From Pelagophyceae sp. CCMP2097 (taxonomy: Eukaryota; Sar; Pelagophyceae), in the NCBI GenBank assembly GCA_026770575.1, contig MU657253.1, forward strand, positions 1-52,316: DNA of 52,316 nucleotides, read 5' to 3'. The translations under genes and the position numbers were made by a program. How positions within the stretch are numbered: position 1 is the first letter of the stretch; each line of letters starts with the position of its first letter. The notes beneath the pieces were generated by a model, which was not told where the DNA came from, did not search any database, and saw only the letters and a program-made list of their open reading frames with translations. Shown in pieces: positions 35,129 to 45,499 of this stretch.

Positions 35129-35881
35129 ATGCGGGCGCACCTGATGATGACGGGGCTGTCGTCGGCCACGGCGTTCTCCCTGCGCGCCGGCCGGTCTTTG
35201 AATGCGCGCGGCGGCGCGAATATGTCGACGGCCGCTGACGCGGCGCCTGGGAAGATTGCGGTGTACTACGGGAACCTCCCCTTCTGGCGCGCCGAGTGCG
35301 TGAGAATGGCGCTGCACATCGGCGGAATCGAGTTCGAGGACGTTCGGGATTGGGCCGCCGGCAAGCAGATGCGGACGTTTGGGTCGCTGCCCATCATGAC
35401 CGTGGACGGCAAGGTCTTGTCGCAGACGCAAGCCATGGCGACGTACGCCGGCAAGCTCGGCGGGCTCTATCCGACAGATCCGTGGGCCGCGGCCAAGTGC
35501 GACGAGCTCATCAACGGCTGCACCGACGTCACCAGCGTCGTCTCTGCGACGATGCGGATCAAGGACGAAACGCTCAAGAAAGAGGCGCGCGCCGACCTCG
35601 TCGGCCCCGACGGCAAGCTCACCGTCTACCTCAACGGCATCGACCGCATCCTGTCTGAGAACCATGACGCTTCGCTCTTTGCCGTCGGCGCCGAGCTCAC
35701 CGTCGCCGATCTGGCCATCTGGCGCCTCGCCGGCTGGCTCGACGGCGGCAAGCTGGACGGCCTCCCCGCGGGCTACACGGCCCGCACCTTCCCTAGGATC
35801 GCCGCGCTCCTCCGCGCCGTCGACGCGCACCCCGGCGTCGCCTCGTGGAAGGCGCTCCATCCGGATTTTTATAAAACTTGA
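35129..35881 (+). CDS. Glutathione S-transferase, sigma-like
   Basis: A single uninterrupted frame encodes 250 residues. The leader MRAHLMMTGLSSATAFSLRA contains ATAF followed by Ser-Leu-Arg, resembling the A-x-A-F plastid-import cleavage motif of stramenopiles. The thioredoxin-fold domain is KIAVYYGNLPFWRAECVRMA with a Tyr in the YYGNLPF position, then LPIMTVDGKVLSQTQAMATY, which carries the cis-Pro and the SQTQA glutathione-binding residues. The helical C-domain has LTVADLAIWRLAGWL with the conserved Asp. The family conjugates glutathione to electrophiles or isomerises substrates; the class is given by resemblance only. An internal ATG (35222, MSTAADAAPGK) would give a cytosolic form. Confidence 0.9.
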   Translation: MRAHLMMTGLSSATAFSLRAGRSLNARGGANMSTAADAAPGKIAVYYGNLPFWRAECVRMALHIGGIEFEDVRDWAAGKQMRTFGSLPIMTVDGKVLSQTQAMATYAGKLGGLYPTDPWAAAKCDELINGCTDVTSVVSATMRIKDETLKKEARADLVGPDGKLTVYLNGIDRILSENHDASLFAVGAELTVADLAIWRLAGWLDGGKLDGLPAGYTARTFPRIAALLRAVDAHPGVASWKALHPDFYKT

Positions 35882-36063
35882 GGCTCCTGCTCCTCTGGCA
35901 ACCCGCTGACCCCGCGGCCTCGCGGGGCGTCTAGGGCGCGGCCCCAGTCAATCCAAGGGCCCCTTTGCAGGAGGATGCAGCTCTGGCGAGATGTTGCTTA
36001 TGTGGTCGGCAGGGCGGGGATGCATATGTGCCTCTGGAGCGCGGCCAGGGCGTCGGAGGCGGC

Positions 36064-39000
36064 CTACGGGCCGGACCGTCGCGCGTCGTCCTTGGGGCAA
36101 GGCTTTGGGACGAGGCCTTTGAACAAGAGGAGACGGACCTGCGCGTGCGCGAAGCGGAGGCGCCAGGTGCGGCGGTGGAGGCGGCCGAACGTGATTGTGA
36201 CGTCGGCCGCGCCCGTGGCGGCGGCTGCGCGCCCGTGGCGCCACTCAAAGGCCTCGAGGCAGTGCAGGGGCCGGTCGCCGTCGGTTTCGCAGACATCGTC
36301 GGCGCAGAGGTAGGCCCGGCGCGCCGTCGTGACGAGGACGCGGTCCGACGCCAGCCGCGGCGGCGCCGACTTCCAGGATTGCGAGCACAGCGTAAAGTAG
36401 CCCACGGCCGACTCGTCGCCGTGGGCGTCCAAAGCCCTCGACGACACCAACGCAAGCGTCGCCGCGTCGTCGTCGACGGCCACGGCCGTGCACCGCAGCG
36501 CCGCCGCGCCGAGCGAAGCGCCGGGGCCCGCGGGCAGCCGCGATACGACGCGCTCGTAGAGCCGTAGCTCCTTGGCCGGCGGCACGACGGCGTGCACGAT
36601 TTGCAGCGTCGCGTCCTTGTCTCGCGTTATGAAGCCGTACTCGGCGGCCGCGCTTTCCGCGTCCGCCTCGAACAAGAGGCGGAGCCAAAGGCACTGGAAG
36701 CCGATAACACAGCGCTCGAGCGAGGCGAGGCGGTGCACGGCCCAGAGGCGCGGCGGCGGCGCGTCGCCGCATTGCGCCGCCAGCAGAGCGGGGGAGCACT
36801 CGAAGACGTAGAGCCGAGCCGACGTGACGACCAAGAAGACGTCGATCGAGCCGTCGGTGGAGTGCATGATAGAGTCGACCGGTGCGGCCGCGTCTGCTGC
36901 GGCGCGGTCGAACCACGTCGGCGGCCTCGACGCCGCCGCGGCCGAGGGCGCGGCCTCGCGGCCGCGCGCGTCGAGGTGCGAGAGGCGCCGCGCGGGCGCG
37001 GCGCGGTCGCCCGCGGCCCAGCGCGCGCGTCGCGCGCCGCCCGCGTGCGCTGCAGAGTGCGCCGACGAATTCGCAGACGAGGTCAGTGACGAGCACGACG
37101 AGTTTTCGAGGCCGTCGTCGTCGGCGCTGGGACGCGAGGAGCTGGACGCGCCTTCGTCGGACGGCCGTCCGTCGGCGCCGCGCGGCGAGACGGCGTGGAG
37201 CCGCGTGCGCAGCGCCGACACAAATGCGTCGCCCGCGTGCGGCGCCAGCAACTCGCCGGTGGCCGCGCACGCCATCGTCGCAGCCCGCGGCGGTGCGCCA
37301 AAGACCTAGAGCGTGGCGACGGTACATCACGCGTCTTCGGCGCCGTCGAGGTCTTCCACCGGCGTTCGTCTAATGCCGCTCACGACTTCGAGCTTTCCGA
37401 TCACCGACGCGGCCTCGGACGTGCGACCGGAAGTAACCTTCGACGTCGTCGCCGACGAGGCGCTCGTCGTCAAAGCGACGCGCCGAAACGGCCTCGACCG
37501 GGGCGGCCGCGCCGGGTGATGGAGGCAGCGGCGTCGACCGCGGCGTCAGCGGCGGGCTCGGCGCCGCGTGATCCGAGGGCTGCTTCCGCGCGCCGGCCGC
37601 CGGCGCCTGCAGCGCGCGGAGCGCCTGGAGCCGCTCCTCGTTGACGCGTTCCGAGTTTGGCGACGTCGTGCCGAGCGCACCGTCGACGGCCTCGCGCGCC
37701 GGCGCCGCCTCCGACGGCGCCGCCGAGTCGCGGCCGTCCGCGCTCGCCCACGAATCGTCTTCGGCAAACGACTCTTTTCGATCGGCCGTCGAAGCCACCT
37801 TAGTCTCCTCAGGCGTCGGCGGCTCGTCGGCGTGGACGGCGTTGTGGACGGCGGCGTGAACGGCGGCGTGGTCGTCTTCGTGGGCATCGTCGTCGTGGGC
37901 GGCCGTCTGCGGCGGCCGCGCAAGGGCGGCTGCGTCCTCGATGATTGCGAAAGCGTTCGGCCCGAGCGACCGCGACTGGTTCCGCCGCGTGCGGCGCGCG
38001 TTGCAGCGCGCGCCCCGGGCCAGGACGTGCGCCTTGGTGCACTCGAGCTCGGCGTCGTCGAGGTAGGCGCGCGCGCAGGCGGCGGCGTCGTTGGCCAAGG
38101 CGCGGCACTCGCCGTCCACGAAATCGCAGTCCAGCGCCGACGAGACGCTCCCGTCGTCGCTCGGCGCGCAGCGGCGCTCATTTCCCCCGTCGGCCGCGTC
38201 CCCGGTGGCGTCGGCGGCGTTCCCGGCGGCGTGGACGGCGTGCGGCCACGTCTTGCGGCGGTCCAAAGCGCGCCGCTCGGCGCGCGTCACCTTCAAGCCG
38301 TCGAGCGAGAGCACGTCTGCGGTGTCGCGTCTGTGCGCCCTGAGCGCGTGAAGCACGGCGACTCGATAATTGGCCAGCGACGCCTGCAGCGGGTTGCCTT
38401 GAAAAGTGACACTCCGCAGCAGCGGCAGCCGCGCCAGCCTCGAGGCGCAGCGCAGCGACGAAATCTCGTTGCCGCCGACGTCGAGGTCCGCGAGGCCGCG
38501 GCAGAGCTCGAGGCCGCGCGTGGTCTGGAGGCGGTTGTCGGCGAGGTTGAGCGTGGAAACGTTGCCGAGCGCGAGCCAGTTCGCGGGACACGCGGGCCCG
38601 TCGCCGCCGTCGCGCAAGGCGTTGCGGGCGGCGTCGACGCGCTCGAGGTCGACGAGGCCCTCGAGCGCGCGCAGGAGCGCCGGCGCGGAGCCGAGGAAAT
38701 TCCCGCTCACGTCGACGCACCGCAGCCGCGGCGCCGCGGCGGCAAGAAGCGGCAGTTCGAAGAGGCCGCACGACGCGAGGCGCAACAGCCGCAGCTTCAG
38801 CATCGGGCCGGAGACGAGGCCTTCAAAAAGCCACGCCGGCGGCGCGCGTGCTTCGCCGCCGGCGGTCTGCGCTTCGCCGCCGGTCCGCGCGCCTTCGACG
38901 AGCAGGGCCTCGAGCCTTGCCCGCGTCGCTGGCCCCGCGGCGACGCCGGCGAGTTCCGTATCGGAGCAGCCCTCGAGCGAGACGAAGACGAGCCCCGGGA

Positions 39001-39145
39001 AGGCGTCGAGATCGCAGTGCGTCTCGGAACGCGCTCCCGCGGCGCCGTCGCCCGCCGCGCCCGTGACGCGCATGCCGCGCACGCGCTGCAGCGCGCCTGC
39101 GAGCTTTTCGATTTCGCCGCGCCGCAGCGCAGCCGCGCCGACCAC
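36064..39145 (-). CDS. Leucine-rich repeat protein with C-terminal PH-like region (STK11IP-like)
   Basis: The N-terminal half holds several leucine-rich repeats: LRLLRLASCGLFELPLL, LRCVDVSGNFLG, LERVDAARNALRDG, VSTLNLADNRLQTT, LADLDVGGNEISSL and LRSVTFQGNPLQ. An acidic, disordered linker with AAVHAAVHNAVH repeats follows. The C-terminal part (from about 37275) contains SLERCVIGFQCLWLRLLFE and YGFITRDKDATLQIVHAVV, resembling the PH-like region of STK11IP/nischarin-type proteins. Two introns starting GTCGGC and GTGGAA join the halves in frame (DDERL to AASVIGKLEVV, then RTP to VFGAPPR). These joins are inferred; two separate genes remain possible, the second starting MACAATGELLAPHAG at 37275. 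The role is probably endosomal or signalling scaffold. Confidence 0.62.
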
Positions 39146-39658
39146 GGCGACGCCGTCGCGCAGCGCGCCTAAGGGCAGGCCGCTTCACCCGCGCCGCGAG
39201 CAACGACATCAGCGCTTATAAGTGCGGTCTGTGTTGCACAACCCCCGCCCCGCACCTCGCTCGAGCGCGGCCTCGAGCGTGCCGGCGCCGCGCGCGCCCG
39301 TGCGCGGCGGCGGCGGCGGCGCATTAGCGCCGCACGGTTGGCATTGGAACGGCGCGCAGAGCATACCCCTGCGACGACGCGCGGGGCCGCGCGAGCCTCG
39401 ACGACGGTAACGCCGCCTCGATGCCGTCGCGCGCGCGCGCAGGCGCTGCCTCGCGCGAGCTCGCAAAGCAAAATCTCGAAAGCTTCTCAAGGCCGAAAGT
39501 TCAGAATCAACGACGCTCATTGGCTTGGCGGTGTCTCCCTCGAGGGCTTGGACTTCTTTCCGCCGTCGTCGCCAAAAAAACAAGGTGACTTTCTTGACGA
39601 CTAGTCGAACAGTCCGCGTCGACGCGCCGCCCCCCCGCGCCGCAGGATAGTGCGCAAG
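39146..39658. other. Divergent promoter interval, LRR gene and sarcosine-oxidase-like gene
   Basis: The interval separates two divergent starts. Minus-strand frames here (for example MLCAPFQCQPCGANAPPPPP) are compositionally biased and lack homology I can recognise. A run of eight A (39575) is present. No gene is called. Confidence 0.4.
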
Positions 39659-41480
39659 ATGGGCAAGCGCTTCGACGTGGTCGTCGTCGGCGGCGGCCTC
39701 GTGGGCGCGGCGGCGGCGGCGGCGCTTGCGCGGCCGTCGCTGCGCGTCTGCGGGTCGGACGCGCCGGCGGGAGTCGTCGCGCTGCTGGACCTGGGCGGTG
39801 GCGGCCCAAAGGCCAAGGTCGGGTCGAGCCACGGGGCGAGCCGCATCATCCGCAGGACGTACGCTTCCGAGCACCTCACCGCCCTCATGCCCGCGGCCGC
39901 GTCTCAAGGCCTGTCGACAGCGCCATTCGAGGCGACCGACGCCGTGAGACGTAGGCCGACTGCGTACAGCCTCTGGGACTCGATCGATCCGGACCTCATC
40001 CGGCGCGTCGGCGGCGTCGACTTTGCGAAACCTGGGAACGAGTGCTTCGCCGCCGTGCTCCGAAGCGCAGATGCATGCGGCGTGCCATACACGACGGCGC
40101 CGCCGCCCGGCCACACGCATGCGCTGCAAGTGCCAGAGGGGTGGCAGGCCATCTATCAACCCGATGCGGGCGTGCTCCGCGCGGACGCCGTCCGTGCCCG
40201 TGTCCGTGCCGCCCATGCGATGCCGTTCGCGACGGGGCGACGCTAGGCGCGGGCGAAGCTCCTCTCGATTGCGCGCCGCCGCGTCCGGCAGTTGCCGGAG
40301 CCGCATGCGTCTCGACGGACTGGACATTTTATGAAAGGGTAGCTGACTTGCTTGACAGGCGGCGGACGAAGGCGTCGAGATCATGCACAACACGCCGGCG
40401 ACGCGGTTCGAACGGTGCGACGGCCGATGGAAGATCCTCATCGGCGACGGCGGCGTCATGTGAGTGGTGCTTTTCTGCCATCATCACTCCCCCTCATCTG
40501 CCATCATCACCCCACGCGCGCAGCGACACGAAGCGCATCATCGTCGCGGCGGGGACGCACACGCGGCGGCTCCTCCTCAACTCTGGCCTGCCGGCGCCGC
40601 CGCTGCGCGTCCGCCGCGTCACCGCCGCGTTCTGGCGGCAAAACCAGTGCGTCCGCCCGCGTGCGGGTCGTGCATCCCCGGCGCGGCCGTGCATGCCTCA
40701 CGGGGCGCGTGTCCGGAAACGCTGGTCTCCAGGTCCAAACACGACGACGCTACGGACGTCTTCCGCCACCACCCCATCTTCATCGACTACGAGACGGGCC
40801 TCTACGGCCTCTTCGACGAGGACCACCCGCTGCACTTCAAGGTGAGCGACCACGACGGGCCGCTCCTCGACTTTGCGGCGGACGCGGGCGAAGCCGCGCA
40901 CACGTTCGAAGAACACCAATTCGCCAGCCGAGGCGCCTGCGACACCAAGCTGCCGCCGATCATCCGCGGGCTCTTCGGCGACGACTTGGACGCATCGCCG
41001 CACGGGCCCGCGCACGCCGAGTGCGCCGTTTTTGAGGCGCGTCGAAAGGACACCCGTCACCGCGCGACACAGGCCGTGCACGTACACCATGTCCCCCGAC
41101 GAGGAGTTCGTCATCGGCCACGCCGACGAGGAACGGACCGTCGTTGTCGCATCGTTTAGCGCCGCGCCGACGCCAATCGGCAAACCCGGACCCTCGCCGC
41201 TGCACGACCCGTGCCAAAGTCGCGAGCGGCTCACGCCGGCAAGACCGTCGTACGCGGCCGACGGGTCTATAGGTGCTGCTCTGGCCACGGCGCGAAGCTG
41301 GCGCCCGTCTCCGGCGCGCTCGCGGCGCACGCTGCGTTGGAACCCCGAGGCCAACTGCCGGAGACGCCTCTTTCCGGCGGCTGGAACATGCGATCAGCCT
41401 GCGCCCACTTCGACATATGCCGGCCCGCGCTCCAAGACCCAAACTTCCCGGGCGCCTACGCCGTCCACCAACCGAGTTAG
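39659..41480 (+). CDS. FAD-dependent amine oxidase of the sarcosine oxidase (MSOX/PIPOX) family
   Basis: The start gives MGKRFDVVVVGGGLVGAAAA with the GxGxxG FAD-binding turn. VGSSHGASRIIRRTY is the SHGxxRxxR motif of monomeric sarcosine oxidase-like enzymes. Later exons give QPDAGVLRADA, DTKRIIVAAGTHTRRLL, CTYTMSPDEEFVIGH, which lies at the Cys that carries covalent FAD in MSOX, and SGHGAKLAPVSGALAA near the C-terminus. Enzymes of this family oxidise N-methyl amino acids such as sarcosine or pipecolate, releasing hydrogen peroxide, often in peroxisomes. The intron at about 40459-40520 joins GVI to DTKR. Joins at about 40200-40360 and 41050-41085 are uncertain, and the latter may involve an indel. 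Confidence 0.78.
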
Positions 41481-41692
41481 TAAGCGCACGTGGCTTGTCG
41501 GGAAATGGGTGGCCAGGACTGGTCCCAAGGTTCTGACCCCAAATCTTGCGGACCACACAAAACGGCCAAGGCAGTTAGTTCCTCGGTCGGTCGGCGCTCT
41601 GCGCGGTCCGCGGCCAAACGCAGGCTCCCGCCGCCGCCCGCAGGCTCCCGCCGCAGCACAAGCGCCCAGTGCGGTTCGCGCCGCCTCGGAGG

Positions 41693-42808
41693 ATGCGGCT
41701 CTCTTTGTGGCTTATCGGCGCAACTGGCGTTGTGACAGTTTCGGCGCTCGTCCCGGCGGCGCGGCCCGCGCAGCGGCGCGCGACGCGGCTCTACTTGGTC
41801 GAGGAGCCGCTCATGGCCGTATACCCCGCGGCGTCCGCGTCGGGGCGCCCGCCGCGCTTTCCTCACGGCCGACGCTGGTCGACGCTGATCGACACCGGCT
41901 ATTCGTAGGCCGGCGTCGCGGCAGCGGACGCGGTGGCGGCGGCGGTGGCGGCGTTCCCGGGGGCGCTGGCGTCGTTCACCGCTTCGGCCGGCGCGACGGC
42001 GGCCGGCGCGGCCGGGTCACTATCGGCGCTGAGCGACGCGCTCACCTCGGCCGCCGGGGCAACGGCCGCCGGCGCCACGGGCACGATGGCGGCGCTGAAC
42101 GACGCGGCGAACGTGGGCGCCGGCGCGGTGGCCGGCGTTTCCGGCGCGGTGGCGGACGCGTCGGGCGCGGCGTCGGGCGCGGTGGCGGGTTTCCTCTCAG
42201 CGGCGGCGGAAGTCGGCACGGCGACGACCGGCGCGGCGAATTCGGCGTCGGGCGCGGTGACGGGTTTGTTTAGCACGGCGGCCGAGGTCGGCGCGGCGAC
42301 TTCGGGCGCCGAGCTCGTGTCGGCGGCGGCGGCGGCGCTGGCCGTCGGCGCTTTGGCCACCAAGCAGCAGGAGACTTCCACCGTGGCCGCGCTGCAGTGG
42401 GACCGCGACGCTCTACTGGAGGAGTCGCGCCTGCGTCGGATGGAGGCTACGGCGCTGGCGCAGAAGTTGGAGGACCTTGAGGAGCGCTTCTTCCAGGCGG
42501 ACGTGCAGTTCGAAGGCCAGACGGGCGAGATGAAGCGGCAGTTCGACGATTCTCTACGGACCAAGCTCGACGCTTTACGGATCGACCTCCGGCGCGAGAA
42601 GGACGAGGCGGTCAACGAGCTCCGGGCCGCGCAGGAGTCGCAGTTGGAGGCGATTTCACTCAAATACGACCAGCGCTACGAAGAAAAGGTTACAGCCATG
42701 CAGGGCCTCCTCGACGACCGCGAGCAGCGCATCCTCGCCCTCGAGGCCGCCCTCGGCGATCCGCTCGCCGTCTGGTGGGGCCAAGTCACCGGCCAGGCCA
42801 AGGTATGA
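41693..42808 (+). CDS. Plastid-type Ala-rich coiled-coil protein
   Basis: The leader MRLSLWLIGATGVVTVSALV followed by PAARPAQRRATRLYL is a signal peptide plus basic transit segment. An intron from GTATAC to TTCGTAG (ending 41908) joins it to an Ala/Gly-rich region (ALASFTASAGATAAGAAGSL) with roughly 30-residue quasi-repeats containing AAEVGTAT and AAEVGAATS. A heptad-rich helix follows (TALAQKLEDLEERFFQ, KLDALRIDLRREKDEAVNEL), then AMQGLLDDREQRILALEAAL and WWGQVTGQAKV. No family was recognised. The layout suggests a membrane-proximal or structural plastid protein. It is convergent with the MYND/Sel1 gene, 75 bp away. Confidence 0.65.
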
Positions 42809-42882
42809 CCGCCGCCCTCCCGCATCCGCAAACGCTAATAGTCGCCTGCGCTGATTATTATTCGACGACGGGCGGTGCGCTT

Positions 42883-43843
42883 TCACCTCTGTCGAGCGAA
42901 TTGCGCCTCGGTCAGCTCGGTCAGCTCGACGGCCTCTGTGGCCTGGGGGTGCCCCATCGCCGCGGCGCGCTTGAACATGCGCAGCGCCTCGTAGATGTCT
43001 TGAGGGACACCTCGGCCTCCTCCGTAGCACGCGCCGAGGCTGAAGAGCGCGTCCGCGTCGTCCTGCGCCGCGGTGAGGCGGTACCACTTGATGGCTTCCT
43101 CGTGCGACTGCGCCACGCCCTTGCCTCTCTCGTAGAGCATGCCCAGGCTGTACTGCGCGGTACAAGACCCTCCCTTGGCTGCGCGCTGGTACCACATCGC
43201 GGCGCTCTCGTAGTCGACCTCGACGCCCAGCCCGCCTTCGTAATCACTCCCAATGCAAGCTCAGCGCCCGCATGCCCTTGCGCCGCAGCGAGTGCAAACA
43301 ACTCCAAAGCACGCTCGGGGCTCTTCTCGAGTCCATAGGCGCCAGTGCGATAATGGCACCCGAGATGCAACTGCGCCTCGGCATTGTCCAGTGCTTCTGC
43401 AGCCGGCGCAAACTTGTCCACGTGCTTCTGCAGCCGGCGCAAACTCTCGGCGTACGACTTGGAGACCGGCGCTCGGCAGAGCGGGCACCGGTCGTCGTAC
43501 TGCGTACACAATTATCGGAGTACTCCGTGCACAGCGTTTTGCAGCAGCACGCGTAGAACGTTTGTTCGTGGGTCCAGAGCGGAAGCCGATCGATGCAGAT
43601 GGCGCAATTGCCGCGCCAGTCCGGTTCGTCCGGGCCCCGCTTTTCCGGGGAGAGCGAGATGAGGACGCGGCCCTGGGAATCGGCGGCGAGCGCCTTGCAC
43701 GCCACCTTATGGCCTCGTTGTCAGTCTACTAGCTGGCACGCCTTGCTGCAGTAGAGCCTGGATCTGCACTTGGTGCACTGCTTGCCGCCCGGCGCGGCGC
43801 AGACGCAGCACGGCTTTGGCACACCGACGGGCGGGCCAACCAT
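42883..43843 (-). pseudogene. MYND finger + RING-like + Sel1-repeat protein, broken frame
   Basis: MVGPPVGVPKPCCVCAAPGG starts a MYND zinc finger (CCVC, CTKC, YCSKAC). It is followed by QLVD, then TGA at 43721-43723, then QRGHKVACKAL in the same frame. The TGA stands where the conserved Trp of MYND fingers is expected. A RING-like segment follows (CAICIDRLPLWTHEQ, DRCPLCRAP), split by a frame change near 43500-43520. Sel1 repeats then run to the end (QYSLGMLYERGKGVAQ, ALFSLGACYGGGRGVPQ), with a single-base deletion at about 43247-43252 separating LALG from SDYEGGLGVEVDYESA. A 29-bp tandem duplication occurs near 43391-43448. Three lesions suggest a pseudogene, though sequencing error cannot be excluded. 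The family is common in stramenopiles. Confidence 0.7.
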
Positions 43844-44003
43844 CGCGGGTCCGTTGAGTGCCGGCACCGCGAGGCGAGCCTCGCGAGCTCGAGCTCGATC
43901 GCGACGTCGTGAGGCGCCGAACCGCTCCGACTCGGAGTCCCAACTCGTTGATCGCCAAACGCAGGATCGGCTTCCGATCTGAGAGACACCATCTGCCGAT
44001 CGG

Positions 44004-44042
44004 CCCAATCTACAGATTGGGCGGCCCAATCTGTAGATTGGG
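44004..44042. repeat. Pair of 18-bp palindromes forming a perfect larger palindrome
   Basis: CCCAATCTACAGATTGGG (44004-44021), CGG, then CCCAATCTGTAGATTGGG (44025-44042). Each half is itself palindromic with a 2-base centre, and the second half is the exact reverse complement of the first. Related fragments occur near 43995 and 44369. Confidence 0.9.
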
Positions 44043-44170
44043 GCATCGAATTCGTCCAATCTGCATTAATAAAAGCTCCGCGTGTAAATTCGGTCGGGTT
44101 GTAGTGCGTCGTTCGTGGCGTGATACAGCGTTGGAAAGGCCTCGTCGAGGCGCATGTTTATATGTAAGAA

Positions 44171-44220
44171 ACTAACCTAACCCCTAACCCTAACCCTAAC
44201 CCTAACCTAAAACCTAACCT
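44171..44220. repeat. Interstitial telomere-like (CCCTAA)n tract
   Basis: About seven consecutive or slightly degenerate CCCTAA/CCTAA units run in the C-rich orientation, within single-copy DNA and far from any contig end. TTAGGG is the telomere repeat of many eukaryotes, including stramenopiles. The tract may mark an old fusion, break repair by telomerase, or a former subtelomere. Confidence 0.85.
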
Positions 44221-44552
44221 GACTTCTAATGGCTCTAACTTCTGCTAAACGCCGATCGAGGCAAAGCGGACGACATATCTCCATCGTAGAATTCAAAACT
44301 AAGCAGCCCAATTATATCAGATATCGCGTCCGTCCCGTGCATCGCCACTCTCAAAGAATCGACAGATTGGGCCGATCTGCAGTTTGTGCATCTCAGATCC
44401 GAGTCGGCGGGCCGGAGGATGCGGCTCGCCGCGCTGGCCGGCATGGTCAACGCGGCGCTGGGCCTGCAGCTCGGCGCGCGGCGACGCGCCCCGAGGAGGT
44501 CGACGCAGCTCATGGTCCGCAACCGCGACAGGTGCTCCTTCGTCGCGTAGAC

Positions 44553-45371
44553 ATGCCGGCACGAGCGACGCTCTATGAGAGCGTCGGTCGGTGCGATAGG
44601 CCGGAGCTGCTCATCGTCGTCGGCCGCGAGTGCCAGCTGCATGCGGACGGCCTCGCGCGGCTGGCGCGCGAAGCCGCAGAGGTTCAGACGCCGTGAGTCC
44701 CGCCCGCCTGCGTTGCGGGCCGAGCGCGTCGCAGGACCGTGTGGCTCGACCACGCCGACGGCGCGATCGGCGAGGATGCCCTCCTCGTCATGATACCCGC
44801 GGCGCAGTGGGACGCCGACGTGCCGTGCGTGCCCGGCCGCGCCTCGGGCTCGCCCGCAGCCGCCGCGCGCAGGCGGCCGACGGTGCTGCAGCGGTGCCGC
44901 GAAAGCTTCGATATCGAGCCCGACGCGTTTGGCGGCAGCGACGGCTTCGGCGCGAACCGGCGGCCGCAGCCGCGGCGACAGCCGCTGGCCTGCCGCTGCG
45001 TCGTGCTTTCGACGTCGCGCGAGGCCATCGTCGCCGGTCGCGCGGCGGGCATGCGCGCCGTCGGCCTCGTCGCGTCGGAAGACGTCGCCGACGTCGCAGA
45101 TGTCTGGTTTGACGACCTCGATGCCGAGGCGGCGACGTTTGACGACTTTTATACGCCGGGGTCCTTTTGGGCCAACCCGGCCGTGCCGCGCACCGTCGAA
45201 GGCCTCCACGCGGACGCGTGGACCGGGGAGGTAACGCGATACGACGGCTTCGACCAGGTCAGCCCGCCGAGGCCAACCGAGCGGCCGCGCGCCGAAGGCG
45301 CCCAAGGAGACGCCGAACTCCGCGCCATCCTCGACGGCCTCGCGCCCCCGCGCGGCTCGCCTAACCTGTAA
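44553..45371 (+). CDS. HAD-like protein lacking the usual catalytic aspartates
   Basis: The frame from 44553 (MPARATLYESVGRCDRPELL) continues with ECQLHADGLARLAREAAEV. It joins over an intron (about 44697-44740, GTGAGT...GTCGCAG) to TVWLDHADGAIGEDALLVMI. Near the end it has CVVLSTSREAIVAGRAAGMR, AVGLVASEDVADVADVWFDD, resembling the motif where HAD phosphatases recognise phosphorylated sugars or small metabolites (DSxxGxxAAxxAGM). The motif Asp is replaced by Ser/Thr, and no DxDG motif I is evident. It is probably a degenerate HAD-fold protein. A signal-like leader at 44419 could be an earlier exon. The C-terminal FYTPGSFWANPAVPRTVEG is unassigned. Confidence 0.45.
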
Positions 45372-45499
45372 TGTGGACCTCCCATCTCACGAGCCGACGG
45401 CCGCGCCCACGCCGAGCGAGCGGCCCGATAATCTCTGCGGGCGCGGGACTGCGTTTTGGTGGCGCCGAGCGTGGAGTGTGGTCGGTCGATTACTCGAAT

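Larger units (their letters stand above)
43844..44552. other. Repeat-bearing interval with palindromes and telomere-like DNA
   Basis: No secure gene lies here. It holds paired palindromes (44004-44042), a related AGATTGGGCCGATCTGCAG string near 44369, and the telomere-like tract (44171-44220). A plus-strand leader MRLAALAGMVNAALGLQLGA at 44419 has signal-peptide character and may be a first exon of the next gene, but no intron consistent with frame was found. Confidence 0.5.

Noticed and set aside
43721..43723. TGA as selenocysteine or reassigned Trp
   Set aside because: Several other genes in the window end at TGA, no SECIS-like element was seen, and two extra frame breaks in the same gene favour a pseudogene.
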